Positions 11,459-23,554 are shown, counted from the stretch's first letter. The stretch is 64,000 bases of DNA from Eutreptiella sp. 'Long Island Sound 2002' (GCA_964036045.1 OZ038381.1:108381367-108445366), one strand, 5' to 3'. Numbers and translations: made by a program. Notes: generated from the letters alone by a model not told the origin.

Positions 11459-11480
11459 AGGTAGGTAGGTAGGTAGGTAT
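11459..11480 (-). repeat. LINE 3' tail, (TACC)n microsatellite
   Basis: AGGT repeated about five times on the plus strand, that is TACC repeats at the 3' end in sense. Copy 2 has about four. Some LINE families end in short tandem repeats instead of poly(A). Confidence 0.85.
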
Positions 11481-12769
11481 CTTCGGGAGCTCGGGATGCC
11501 TCCTTTGACATTGCAGGAAGGAGGTCTTACCAAGGGGACGTCCTGTCCCTCCCACTGCCCTATGTCAGGTGCCTCCTGAGCCGCTCCCGCATGTGCTGGG
11601 GAAGGCATTGTCGCGGCCACCCGGTCCATGTGTCCCAGGTGGGAGGGTGTCCCCACATGTGTCCATGGGTAGGGCCACATGCTGCCTCCTTTGGGCGGCA
11701 GCTCTGGGGGGCTGCCCAGCCGTGTGGGGTATCTCTCACCACAAGGGGTATTGCTCCCGCTTGTCTACGGTACGACCGCCTCACACTTGTGGCTTGAGTT
11801 GCGGGGCCACTCTGCTTGGCAGGTGACCCCCTCCTGGACTGTGTACCGGCTCGCCTGTCACCGGTTGCTTCCATGGCTCCAGGTGACGTTTGCCATGGTC
11901 CCCGATGCAGCCTGGCCGGGCTTGGACCAGTGGCTTTGGAGTACCGCTCCTGCCACTGGCCCAGTGGGTCGGCTGGGTCGCTCCAGTGCGTCCGACCCAT
12001 GGGGTATTGGTTCTTTCCTGTCCCTCGGCCGCCCTATGTGTGTGCAGTGCCCTGGGCCGCTGGGCTCCTGTTCACCGGTGTGCCCGCGCGGTTTGCTGTG
12101 GTGCGTCTGCGGTGTCCTCGGCCAGCTGGCTCCTGTTCACCGGTGTGCTCGCTCGGTGTGTTGTGTTGCATGTGCGGTTTCCCGGTGTGCGTGCTGTGTG
12201 CGGTGCGCGTGTGCCATGGGTGGTTGTGTCCCTCTTCCTCCCCCCCTAATTTTCGTTTTTTTTTTACTTGTTTTTTTTTTACTTCGTTTTTTTTTTTTTT
12301 GGGGAAAAAAAAAAAGAAAAACCAAAAAAGAGAAAAACAGGGGCGCGCGTACACTGCAGGCACAGGCACGGGCAGCTGGTGCGGCGGTGCAATAGCGTTT
12401 TGTCCTCTGGCGTGTGTCGTCGGTGCTGTGGCGGCGGTCGCGCCCCAGGGGTGCGGCTCGCGCGTCCTGATGTACACGGGCTTGGGTCAGGGTTGGTTTG
12501 GTGAGGTGTCTCTTTGCTTCTGGAGCTGGCTGGTTAGGCGGCTGTGTGGGCTGTGGGTGTGGGCTGTGGTTACGTTGTTCCCTCGGCAAGCTTGGTTAGG
12601 AGTCAAGGGTTAGCGGTTTCGGGGTGTGGCTCGGGTTTGATTTTTGCTTGGGTTCTCGCTCCGTTAGGCGGTTGCGCGGGGCCGGGCGTGTGGATAGCGG
12701 CGTCCACGGGGTCGTGCGCCGGAGGCGGGTGCGGGGTGGTGCGTGCAGGCCGGCCGGTGGCCCGTGGCC
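11481..12769 (-). other. LINE copy 1 3' untranslated region
   Basis: About 1.3 kb downstream of the last conserved frame. It contains two 65-bp repeats with a CTCCTGTTCACCGGTGTG core at 12065 and 12130 plus a degraded third near 12176; copy 2 has three full ones. No conserved reading frame was seen. Confidence 0.6.
12250..12340. other. T-run/A-run palindrome in LINE 3' UTR
   Basis: Four T runs followed by GGGG and then A runs can fold into a long A:T hairpin. The feature is kept in copy 2 at 47960-48030 although the run lengths differ. Sense RNA would also have A-rich and U-rich stretches here. Role unknown. Confidence 0.6.
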
Positions 12770-14700
12770 TCACTGGGAGTCCCACATGGAGGGGTCGACG
12801 GGCGCGCCGGGGGCGTACGCAGCGTGCAGGTTGGGCAGCAGCGGGCGCACGTGCAGGGCGTCAGCGTGCCCGATGAGGACCTCACTGAGGACCGAGGGGT
12901 TGGCGGCAAGCAGTATGCAATGCTCGGGAGGGGTGGCGGCGAGGAGCGGGAGGATGTCCGCGGCCCGCGACGTGGGGGCGAACACGACGTGGGCCGGGTG
13001 CGGCCCCGGGAGCGGTGCCGGGGGGAGCGGGACCACAGGACGGCGGTCTACTGTGAGGTGCCAAGTGGTGCGATGGTGGAGGAGCCGGACTAGGGCGATG
13101 CTGTGGTGCAGTGTGTGGGGCTGGGTGCTGGGCGGCGTGGGGACGTGCGGCGGGAGGGGGGGGGGCGGGGCGGTGGCGTGGGAGGGGGCACGGTGGAGGA
13201 GTGACGCCAGCGACGTGTGTGTCGTGCTGAGGGTGGAGAGGAGCCCACGGTAGCGGGCCTGGGTTCGGCGCCTTTGGGCGTAGCGGTGCTCGTTGTCGTG
13301 TGCGTTGGCTTCCTTCGGCGTCCGGTTCGTTTGGCGACTTCTGGGTGGGGCCTGGCGTGGCGCCCCGTGGTGGTGGTTTGCTGGGTAACGGGGTTAGTTG
13401 GCGGCGCCGCTGGCCGGGGGGTCAGGCGCGTCGTGTTGTGTGGCGCGCAGGGCTCCTGGGTTGCTGTGGGTGTCGCCCGTGTCGGTGCGCCGACGCTTGT
13501 GGGGTGGTGAGGGGGTGTTTGCGTGCGGGGCTGGGCTTTGGGTGATGTCGCACAGGCGGATGCTGTCTAGCTGCGTTTCCTGGAGGGTCTCCTGCAGGCG
13601 CCTGAGGACATACGGGTGGTCCTGGGGCGCGGGAAGGTTGCGGGGGTGGACTCCCAGGGGTTGGAGCGCATCGGCCAGCATGGCTTCCCATGCGGCCTGC
13701 GGCATCCACCCCCCCGCCGGCCGGAGGCGGCAGTTCTCCACCGACCCCTTGCGGGGCCGATGGACCAGGCCCTCGAGGGAGGGCTCTCCCCGGGCCCACT
13801 TTCGCAGCTCCCAGAGCTGCGTGTGGGTCCAGCGCTGCCACCACTGTTCCTGGGCGGGCCTGCGGTCTTGGGCGGAGGAGTGGGCGTGGGTGGCTGTGAC
13901 GGGGTCGTGGGGACCGGCGGCGGTGGCGGGCCTGGGGGATTCCTCGTAGTCCTGTTCCGTGGGGGTGCGTGGGGAGTGGGGGTGCACGCGGATGTGGACC
14001 CGCGGGTGTGCGCGTACGGTCTCTGCCTCAGGGTTTGGCGGGGATTCGCGGCGGCGGCGGTAGTGGGGCATGCGTTGCATGTGGGCTGTCATCGAGGGCC
14101 GGTAGGGGGGCGGGGACGCTGCTGGTCGACCCTGGCGTCGTTCTGGCTTGGTCGGGAGCGGTCCGTGGGCCTGGGGTGCGGGCTTTGAGAGGTGGCGGGA
14201 CGAGGTGCGTCGCGCTTCGGCCGCGACGCGCTCCGCCATGAAGGTAGTGGCGGTGGCGTCGGTGACGGTGGGGGGGCGCCGCGCTGGGCGCTGCTGCCTT
14301 CAGGCCTGGGACGGCTGAGGCCGGATGTCGTAGAGGACGTCCTCGGGGGGCCGGGCTCGCGCTGCCGTCGTGGCGCGGGGTTTGGGCTTGGGTTTGGGCT
14401 TGGCTGCGGGCGTGCTGACGGGTTTGGGTGGCCGCTTGGGCTTCGGCTGGGTCGTGGGTGTGGGCTTTGTCGGGGCGTGGGCCTTGGCGGCGGCGGGGCT
14501 GCTCGCGGTGGGGGCGGGTTTGGAGGCCCGTTTGGGAGGTGTCCCCCGCGGCCTGGGGGGTGGAGTGCTGGATGAGGACGTGGTGGTGGTGGTGGATGAG
14601 GTGGTCGTGGTGGTGGAGGTTTTGGAGTCGGAGGCGGTGGAGAGGGCTGTGGGAGACGGCGGAGGGTCCTGGGCCTCGGGGGCGGGCGTATGATGCTGGG
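12770..14700 (-). pseudogene. LINE copy 1 ORF4, unknown function
   Basis: A fourth frame downstream of ORF3, best seen by comparing the copies. The N-terminal part is rich in Ser/Thr and in Lys-Pro repeats (AKPKPKPK-like). A conserved middle follows, starting at Met 14239, with a WWQRWTHTQLWELRKWARGE segment. The C-terminal part ends SVLSEVLIGHADALHVRPLL and stops at 12770. In this copy a TAA at about 13394 replaces a Gln codon present in copy 2, and the poly-C near 13150 shifts frame. I do not recognise the family. The basic, Pro-rich N terminus would suit a nucleic-acid-binding protein, but that is a guess. Confidence 0.55.
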
Positions 14701-14824
14701 TCCTGTAAGTAGCGAGAACGAGGGTGCAGGTCCGGGCATCGGGCGTGTGCGCGCGTTTTCCCTGGTGATCCGTGCGTGCTGGTGCTGGCGTGGCGGCGTT
14801 GTCTCGGCTGCGCGGGCACGTGGG

Positions 14825-17800
14825 TTACCCGGGGGGTGGCCATATCTGCTCCAGAACGTGCAGGTGTGTTTGCTGGAGGTAGTCGAGGGTCTGGAAGAAG
14901 CATCGCTGGATGCCGGGCATGTCCTCCTCTGTGAGGTGGGGGTAGTTTTGGGTGGGGGTGTGGGGGCCTGGCCACAGCAGCGTCATGAGGCGGGCTGCTA
15001 CCATGTACGGGCATAGTTGTAGGGTGGTGGGGCGTGGGGGGGTGGGTCCCCTGCGGTTTGGGGGGGCTTCCCTCTGCTGGGGGCGCAGCATGACCACCCA
15101 CACCCATCGGTCCGGGGGGATCCCCCAGGTCCGTTGGGTCCACTAGGCGAGGCAATACATCGCCCTACCAAGGCCCTGGTAGCCGCTGCGGATGGAGAGC
15201 AGCGTGTCCAGGGATTTGGGTTCCCACGTGCCCCAGATGTGGGGGTCGTCCGGGTCGTTCCCTTTGGCGTACGTGTCCGGGCCTGGGTTGTGTGTGGGGG
15301 GGGTGTAGTCGGCGGGGAGGAGGGAGTCGGTGCCGTGTACCACCCAGTGGTCTGTGGGTGCGTCGTAGGTGGTGGTGGAGAGGGTGTAGTGCAGATTGTA
15401 CATGAGGGTCATGTACGTGGAGGGCGCTGGCTGCTGCTCGTCGGGGGTGGGGATGTCCCCCGGGACGTGGTGCCGGAAGTTGCTCAGGGAGGCCATCCGG
15501 GCTACCCATGTTTCCCGCTCCCACTCTTTGGTGCTGTCGGGGGTGGCGTCGGGTGGGGGGTGGGCCATGTCGGGCTCGTGGTAGCGGGTGCGGCCCTTGG
15601 TGTCCACCCGCCCCGCCACGGGTAGTCCGACCAGGTGTCGCCCCCAGTCGATGGGGGGCACCCAGATCCGGCTCCCCGTGGGGGGCGGGCTCTCGCCGTC
15701 TGGGGTGGCGCGTGGGGGGCGCTCGTGTCGGGCGACGTGGAGGAAGGCGTCGAAGAGGAAGTCTCTGACCCCTTCCCCCAGGGTGGCCGCCTGGACCAGG
15801 GTGGCCGCCCGGATGGGGGTGCTGGTGCCGGAGGTGCGGAGGTACAGCACGAGGTCCTGTTCCCCGAGTCCCCGGAGGTGCTGCCGTACCGCTGCGGGGT
15901 TGTGTAGGGCGTAGGGTTCGGCCAGTGCGGCGATTGGTGGTGCGGGGTGTGATGGGGGGGGGGGTGTGGGTTGGGGGGGGTGGTCGTTGTTGTCGCGCGT
16001 GGATTCCGGTGATGGGGTCTCTTGTCGCGGTCACGGGAGGGGGGATTCGCGGTGGCGTGTGTCGGCGGGGGTATCGACGTCAATTGGCTGGTGCTGGCTG
16101 CCGCGTGTTGTGTCTGTGGCCTGGTCTCGGGGGGGGGTGGGGGGGGGTGGTGTGGGGGTGGCGCTGTTGGTGGTGGGGGGGGCGGGGGTGGGTGTTGTGC
16201 TGGTTGGGGGTCTGGGCGTCCCTGTGGGTCGTGTGGGTGTTGCGTGTGTGCGCCGTGCGGCCCTTGCGGTTCTTGACTGGTTGTGGTGCCGGGGTGTGGG
16301 TGGGAGGCGGCCGCATGAGCGTCCGGGTGGGGCTGTGGTCCGTATGTAATGGGTGGCTGCTGGTGGATGGTGCTCGCTGGTATGGGGTGTGGGTGGGGGG
16401 GCTGCTGGTGGTTGTGGGGTGGGGGGGGCGGGGGTGGGTGTTGTGCTTGCTGGGGGTCCGGGCGTCCCTGTGGGTCGTGTGGGTGTTGCGTGTGTGTGCC
16501 GTGTGGCCCTTGCGGTTCTTGACTGGTTGTGGTGCCCGGGTGCGGTTGGGAGGCGGCCGCATGAGCCCCCGGGTGGGGCTGTGGTCCGTATGTAATGGGT
16601 GGCTGCTGGTGGATGGTGCTCGCTCCAATGGGTGTGGGTGGGGGGGCTGTTGGTGGTGGTGGGGCGCTCCTACTAGGCCCTGGTGTTGCTGGTGTGCGTG
16701 CGCGGCTCCTCGCGGGTCCATGGGGGTGTACCGTGGCTCGTATGTCGTGGGCCCGTGTAGCGGGGGCGGCGGGTGGTGCTGGACCGCGTGGTGGTGGTGT
16801 GGAGGGTGTGCCGGTTGTGTGTGGTACCCCGGCGTTGGTGGGTGTGGTGGCAGGGACTGGTGGTGGTGGAATACGTGATGGTGTGGTGCGGTGATGTGCG
16901 CTATGTGGGGTGGGTGGTTCGCGGGGCCTGGTTGTGCTGGGGCGTGGTGGGGATGTAGCTGGTGGGGGTCGCTGTAGCATGGGGGCATTAGGGGGTAGGG
17001 GTTGGGAGGGACGGGGGCGTGGTGGTGGTGTTGGTGGTGCCATGTCCCCTGGCTCTGCGCGTACGGTGGTCCTGGCATGGTGTGGACGTGTGTGGGTGGT
17101 GGTGGCTGACTGGGCTGCAGGGTTTGGGTGCTGCGGTACGGTGGTGGTGGTGGGCGCTGGCGGTGGCAGTGTTGTTGGTGTGCCCCGGGGGTCTGGGCGT
17201 GGGGCGGTGCGGTGTGGCTGGACCCAGGCCTTGGTCGGGGCGTCGCGCCCTGCTGGCGGGCGCGTTGGCGGGCACCCTGACCTGTCTTGGTCTTCTTGGC
17301 CTGGTGGGTGTCGGGGGCGGGTGAACTCCCCTGTCCCCGTGGGGGCGACGGGGAGCGGGCGTGCCAGCGGTGTGCCTCTTGGAGGCTCGTCTTGAGGACT
17401 CTGACGTAGGTTTCCTGGTCCGTGAGGCCCATCCGCGTGGCGGTGGCCTCGTCGGGGGCGGCCAGGTGAGCGTCCCGAAAAGACGCCCAGCCCTCCGGGG
17501 GCTTCTGTTGTGCGGGGTGGGGGTGGTGTGCCGGGTAGAGGAGTGCGCTGAGTGGGTAAGGTGTTCCCTTCCGTCGGCCGAGGGCGTGTTTGAACCGGCA
17601 GCAAGTGATTCGGAGGTAGGCTGCTATCTCCTCTGGTGCCGTGTCGTCCCACGCTTCTGGCGTCAGGGCTGCTGCTTGGGGGGCCGGGAGTTGTGGGTCT
17701 GGGAGGTGTAGGTCTCGGTGGTGGAGGTATAGGGCGAGGAGGATGTGGCGGGCCGCCACGTTCAAGCCGCCTCCACTGTGGCGTAGGGGTGGGCTGTGGG

Positions 17801-18275
17801 GGGGCAGGGGTGTGTTGCCCGTGGCCACGGCTATGGTCCATGCGTGGTCCGCCGCGTCCGCCACGTAGTACCCTCCCAGTTGGTCTCGGAGGGTGTCGGT
17901 GAGGAACCCGAAGGAGCTGGGGTGGCTGGCGGGGGGGGGGGGTGCGGCTGGGGCCGCGGGCTGCTCGCGGTGGCGGGGGTTGAGGATTCCGCAGTGGGGG
18001 CAGTGGGTGAGGCGGTGCGCGGCTCCCAGGCAGACCCAGTGGTCTGGGTTGCAGGGCAGGGCTGTCTGTGGTAGCCGCTGGCGAACGCAGAGGGGACATG
18101 CGGTGGCTGGTTGTTGGTGGTACCTGTGGACGGACGGTGGCGTGGGAGGATGGGGGCTGGTGGCGCGCGCATGCTCGTGGGAGTGTGTGCGGTGCCTGTG
18201 GTGCCCGTGTGTGCTGTGCCAGTGCTGTGCTCGGTGGACGGTGTGTAGACGTGGTGGGGGTTCCGTGTTGGTATG
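14825..18275 (-). pseudogene. LINE copy 1 ORF3, Cys/His cluster protein, unknown function
   Basis: Long frame directly downstream of ORF2. Near its start (about 18100-17985) is a putative zinc-binding cluster: C-x2-C-x11-C-x3-H-x3-C-x4-H-x3-H-C-x2-C. A conserved globular stretch follows (FGFLTDTLRDQLGGYY, then HILLALYLHHRDLHLPDPQ), then a Pro/His-rich region with 246-bp repeats, then a conserved C-terminal part including RIWVPPIDWGRHLVG and ending HVLEQIWPPPG at 14825. Breaks here are a TGA at 16080 and TAG at 15143 plus frame changes between segments. The Cys frame has no ATG; it is in phase with ORF2 after two TGA codons. RING-like is one possible reading of the Cys/His spacing, not proven. 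Confidence 0.6.
16130..16660 (-). repeat. 246-bp tandem repeats inside ORF3
   Basis: Two full units plus a partial one, for example GGGTGGCTGC at 16351 and 16597, 246 bp apart. The period is 82 codons, so the frame is kept. The encoded peptide is Pro, His and Gln rich. Copy 2 has the same period. Confidence 0.8.
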
Positions 18276-18290
18276 TCACGGGGTAGGTTG

Positions 18291-21200
18291 TCATGGTTGG
18301 TAGAACAGGAGTTTGAGGAGGTGGGCTTGGTCTGTTGGGGGCAGGGTTGCCGCATGCTGCGGGTATTTGTGGGTGCGGTATGTGAGCTGCTCCGCCGTCT
18401 TGGCAACGGCCGTCTGCTGCATGTGCGCCGCTGTGGCCTGGGGGTCCTCCGCGTGGGTGCGTAGCAAGGTGTAGAACGCAGTGGGGACGAGTCCCCTGCG
18501 GACTGCCTCGAGCACCTCCGTCTGCTTGAGGACGGTGGTGAGTTGCTGGGTCGCCGGGGACTGCGCCAGCCATCTGGCGTGCTGTGCGATGGTGTGGGTT
18601 GGGTTCCAGTCTGTGAGGGTGTCCAGTCCTCTGTACAGGGGGCACGCCTTGAAGTGGTCTCATGTTTCTTCTTCCGCGTGGCTGCAGATGCATTTGGTGT
18701 GTCCTGCGGGGACGTGGATCGAGCGGCGCGTATACCATCGGTGGTATCGGGTGAGGAGGGGAAGTTGTCCGAGGGCGAGTTGGAGTCGGGGCTTTTGTAG
18801 GTGTGCAGGGAGGCTATCCGGGCGCAGGGCGGAGTAGTAGAGGGGGCTGTGGACGGAGTCTTCAAGGCGTCGGAGGAGTTCTGTGTTCGCTGGGTGGCCC
18901 AGTCTGGTGGCCAGTTGCTGGATGGGTGTGGGGTAGTGGTACTGCTTGTCTCGATCCGTGTACGGCGTGTCCTCGGGCATCCATTGGGGGGGCTGTGTGG
19001 CCGGGGGTATCGGGGGCAGGTGCTGCAGGTGGCTGTGGTGTGGGGTGTCCAGTCGCACGCGTTCGAGCCCTGGGGTGTGGTTGGTGTTTTGGTGTTTGGC
19101 CTGCGTGTCTGCGCGTCCATTGCCGTATGCGTAGCGGTGTGACTCCTGCTTGACGATGTGTAGGGCGTCCTAGGGGTGCATGCCCTTGAAGGCCATCCAT
19201 AGTCCCAACGCTTGTGTGGTGAGGCCGGACTCGAGTGCTTTGTGGAGGGGCAGGTCTGCAAGGCGCCTGGTGAGGTGGATGTCGACCGTGGCGTCCACAA
19301 CTACCCAGATGTTGCGGGGCCGGATCGTCGTGGGTGGCGGTGTGGCGGTGACGGCGTCTGCCATGGTGCGCAGTTCGCCGTGGGAGGACGGCCCAAAGAT
19401 GGTGGTCCCGGTCTGGTGTTCCACGTGGAGGCCGTCCGCGTGCCGGGTGATGCGCACGGAGGCGCAACCGACCGTGGGGGTGCGTTGCTGGGTGCTGGAT
19501 GCGTCAGTGAAGTAGATGATGTCGGTGTCGCTGGGTATGGGTAGGCGGGCGATTGCTGTGGGGTGATAGTCGTAGATGGGGTTCCCCTGGGCGGTTCTGG
19601 CGGTGATTTGCGTGGGTTGCAGTAGTGGCGCTGCATAGACGCCTATTCCCTGGGTGATGATGGCCTGGGCTCGTGGGGTGAGGCGGAGGAGGCCCCTGTC
19701 TGGGCGTCCCTGGGTGATATACGCGTACATCAGGTGGAAGAGGTATCCCGTATTGGGGTGGAACTTCGGGCACGTGATGGTCTGTCGCCGCTCCTTGTCG
19801 TCTTTGTCGCCGCGGAGGGTGGGGCATTTGTGCTGTAGGGGGCGCATGGGTGCCTCCTGAGGTCCTGCGCGGTGTGGGTCGCAGCAGTCGTACTCCATGG
19901 CTGCGCTGTCCGGGTCTGCCCGCTCGTTGGTGAACGTCCATGTCGCCGTGGGTGTTCGGGTCCAGGCTACGTGCGCCGGGTGGTCTGGGGGTACCGTGTG
20001 AAACCAGGGGGAGAGCCATGCCTGCTGTTCGGCGGTGGCGGCGGCGGTGGGGCAGCGGTAGTGGGTGGAAATGAGGTGCAGCAGGGGCCACGGAGTGTGG
20101 AGGGCTACCGGGCCGCAGTGCCAGGACGTGCGTGGTATGCCCTGGTCACTGTGTCTGACTGGTGGTACATCTGTCTCCGGTGCATTGTGTTTGGGGATGG
20201 ACCAGGGGGCATGGTGTCGCTGGACAGTGCGGGTAGCATGTTTGTGGCCGTTTGGTGCTAGTAGCAGGATGGTGAATGGTGTCCAGCCTTCGGCTGACGG
20301 GGTGGGCTCCCCCTGCGTCGTGCCGCCGTCGTTGGGGGTCTCGTGCTCGCTCGGGCGGGACCGGGGGTGCTGGCGCTGGAAGGCTGTGTACGCCGTGTCG
20401 ATGTCCTTGGGCCCCGGCATGTCGCGCCCTGCCTTCGTAGCACATGCGCGGAGGTACGCTTGGAAGACGTGGCGTGCTGGCCATTGTGAGTCGGAAAGGA
20501 ACGGGGCGTGGTGGGCGTCGCATTGGGCCATGATCTTCATCTGTGTTGGGGTGATATACACTATGGTGATGGTGGCCCCTACGAGGCGCAGGGTGTCCAC
20601 CTCGCCTGCCGGGCGTCGGTGGATGTCGGTGTGTGTGGCCACGAGTGGCCCCTGTTGATCGCAGTGGTGGTTTGTCAGGATGGCGTGTGTGTGGTGCGGT
20701 AGGAGGAGTTGTACCTGGGCCCAGATGCCAGTGCCCACGGGGGTGGAGACGCCGTGTTGCGCCAGTATCCACCGGGGCAGGTGTTGCGGGCCAGTTGCGC
20801 TTCTTTTATGCGTATGGCTGCCGCCTCGCGTACTTCTGGTTGGTGGTTGTGTGTTACCCTGTGTAGGAGGTGTGCTGCGTGTTGGGCATAGGCCATGTCG
20901 ACCAGGGCGCCCGTATTGTCTCCGTAGTAGCGCCAGTGGGCCATCATGGCCTCCTTGGGGAAAGACGTGGGCCAGCCTCCGTGTTGCGCCCATGCCTTCG
21001 TCACTTGCTGTCGAGCGTGGCGTAGTGCGTCTTGGGGGCGCGGGAGGTGCAGGGCTTGGTACCCGATGGCCGCGTTGAGCACTGCTTCCATGAAGTACGC
21101 CAGGCCCTGCGTAGACAGGAGGTCCCCCCTGGCAATTTGGGGTAGCCGGGCGAGGCGCTCTTCTAGCTTGCTTGGGAGTGTGATGTGGTGGTGCCGCGTG

Positions 21201-23554
21201 GCCTGTGTGACTCCCAGGTGGACTGTGGTGTCTTCCAGGTGTAGGGGTTCGCCTTTGCGGATGTGGGGGGTGGGGGTCTTGGCGTCGGCCAGCCCGCTCG
21301 ATTTGCGGGGGTGCACTAGGAGCTGGTGGGCGTCCAGGTAGGTTGTGGTGAGTTGCAGAATGGCATCCGCTTGTTCGGTGGTCGTTGGTAGCCCTGCGTT
21401 CTCAGGGTCGCGGTGGCGGCTGGCCGTAGTTAGGAGGTTGTCATCTGCGAAGTTGATGAGGGGGGACCGTAGCGGGTATGGGGCGTACCCCGGGTATACC
21501 CGTGCTAGCTCGAATGCCAGTGGCAGGATGACGAGGAGGTAGAGGAAGGGGCCTTCGGCGCCTCCCTGGGGGACCCCGCTGTCTGTGCCGGTCCAGGGGG
21601 TGAGGCCTGCGGCCGTGATGACGGCGTAGAGTCGGGTCTGGATGTACCCGGTCATGAAGGATAGGAATGGCAGGCCCATGGCATCCCATACCTCCGTGAG
21701 GAGCCGGTGTGGGGCGTGGGGGAACGCGCCTTGGACATCAAGGGAGGCGATGATCATCTCGTAGGGGTTCATGTCCAGTGCGGTGTCCTGGAGGAAGATG
21801 GCCTCGTGGGGGGACCTGCCGGTCATGGCTCCCCACATGCTGGCGGGCACGTGGGCGAAGACCGCTGGCGCGATGCGGCCTAGGATGAGCGTCCACACCA
21901 GCTTGACCTCGGTGGTGGCGCAGACTATGGGCCGCCAGTTCCCCGGCTGCGCCCAGTCCCCCGTTTTGTAGAGGGGGTGGACAAGGTTGGCCCACTCAGG
22001 GGGGATGGGCGTGGCGCCCGTGACGATGTCCCACAGGCGGGCTGCCAGGCGGCGCTTGATGGGCAGGGTGAGACGTTGGTACGCTTCGGCCGGCAAACCG
22101 TCGACGCCGGGCACGACCCCCTTCTTCAGGCGGTCTAGGGCGTGTTGCAGTTCTGAGATGCTGAAGGGGTCGTGTTCGATGGCGCGCCGCTGTTCCTGGT
22201 TGAAGACCCTGGGCACATGCTCGCGGATGGTGTTTCTGGTGTGGGGGTCGAGCTCGGGGAGGGCGCCCCCGTGTTGTGCCTGGAAGCTGTCCAGGACTGC
22301 CTGGAGGACGGCGTCGGGGTCATTGGTGAGGCCTCCTTCGGGGGTGCGTACCGCGTGGATGGTACGGCGCCCCGTGTCCTCCAGGATGCGGCTGACGTAC
22401 CGTAGGGACTTGTACGGCGTGTCCATTCTGCCGTATCTTTCGCGTTCTTGGGCTGCGGCCGCTATGCGGTGGGCGTGCCATTCCTGGAGTTGGTGGCGGC
22501 GGGTGGTGAGGAGTGCACGGAGGTGGGCGTCCCGGTCTCGTGCCTCCGGTGTGCCGGGGCGTAGCAGGGTGGCGAGTTCCCCTTTCGTGGTCCAGATGTC
22601 ATGGACGAGTTGCTGGAGGGTGAGGTCTGGTGGTGCTCCCGTGTGGTTGGTGTCACGCTCCATGCCGCATGCTTGTGCCGCCCGGCGCATGGCGGTGGTG
22701 AGTGTCCGTGCACCCGGGCGGCGCAGGATGGCGTGTAGGGCCCTGTTATACCTGTGCCAGGCGCCGTGGTTGTCCTCGGCCGGGAACTGTAGTGTGGGTG
22801 GGAGGGTGTTGTCTGGCAGGGTGGCCGCGGGTGGGGGTAGGTTGGGGATGATGAGGTCGATGTAGAGGGGCCGGTGGCCCGTGCCTGTGGGCGGGAGGTC
22901 CCCGTAGGCTGCTTCGTGGACGCGCACCGTGGTTGGGTCCCCGTAGCACGTGTCGATGCGGGATGGGTGGGTGCCGGCTTGGTGGGGGTAATGGGAGGGT
23001 GTGCCGGTGAGTCCTGCCGTGAGGTCGGTGAGGCCCAGTTGGTGCATGGCGTCCTGGACAGCTGTGTCGGTGGCTGTGGGTGGGCCGGTGCGGTCGTCGT
23101 CGGTGGGGGCGGCGTTTAGGTCGCCTATGATGATGGTGGGTGCCAGGAGGGAGAGTCGGCGGTACGCCAGGCTCAGGGTGTCCAGGAAGTCCTTGGTCTC
23201 CTCCCCGAATGGGACGTGCGTGAGTAGCACGTTTAGCTGCCATACGGGCCCCACGCACTCGTACGCCCCGAGGCGACCATCCACTCCGAGGTTGGGGTGG
23301 GCATGTACCGTGACCGACGTCTTGTGGTAGAGGGGTACCCCCCGTTCCCAGTGAGCGTGATATTTGTTCCCCTCCGGGTCCAGGATCGGTGCTGGTTCGG
23401 GTTGGTCCGCTCTGCGGAGGGCTTGCTCCAGGAACCCCAGGAGGTCTGCGCCTTGGGGGTGCGGCCCGGGCATGGCTTGCAGTGTGGCGGCCTTGGTGGG
23501 ATCGTAGGTGACCGCGGGCTCGTTGAGGATGTTGATGCGGGCTTGGGCTTCCAC
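18291..23554 (-). pseudogene. LINE copy 1 ORF2: APE endonuclease, reverse transcriptase, RNase H
   Basis: Start Met 23554. The APE-type endonuclease has IIIGDLNAAP, SRIDTCYGD and GHRPL motifs within the first ~230 residues. The reverse transcriptase has motif A in LDVQGAF, motif B as GVPQGGAEGPF and motif C as FADD. RNase H has FTDAS, HGEL, VVVDAT and a GNGRAD-type end. The C terminus holds a C-x-C-x7-H-type knuckle. This domain order matches I/R1-like LINE groups. Breaks: a one-base deletion near 20778, TAG at about 19170 (GAG in copy 2) and TGA at about 18661 (TGG in copy 2). RT motifs A and B are better preserved here than in copy 2. The stop TGA overlaps an ATG (ATGA) at 18291-18294. Confidence 0.92.

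Noticed and set aside
13394-14239. Idea that in-frame stops mean a variant genetic code
   Set aside because: TAA, TAG and TGA all occur inside frames, and the second copy has different sense codons at those sites (Glu, Gln, Trp, others), so they are ordinary nonsense mutations.
15502-18738. 1078-codon minus-strand frame in LINE copy 1
   Set aside because: Starts inside ORF2 and is mostly Pro/Arg/Thr low-complexity out-of-phase reading. The Cys cluster and conserved segments lie in other frames.
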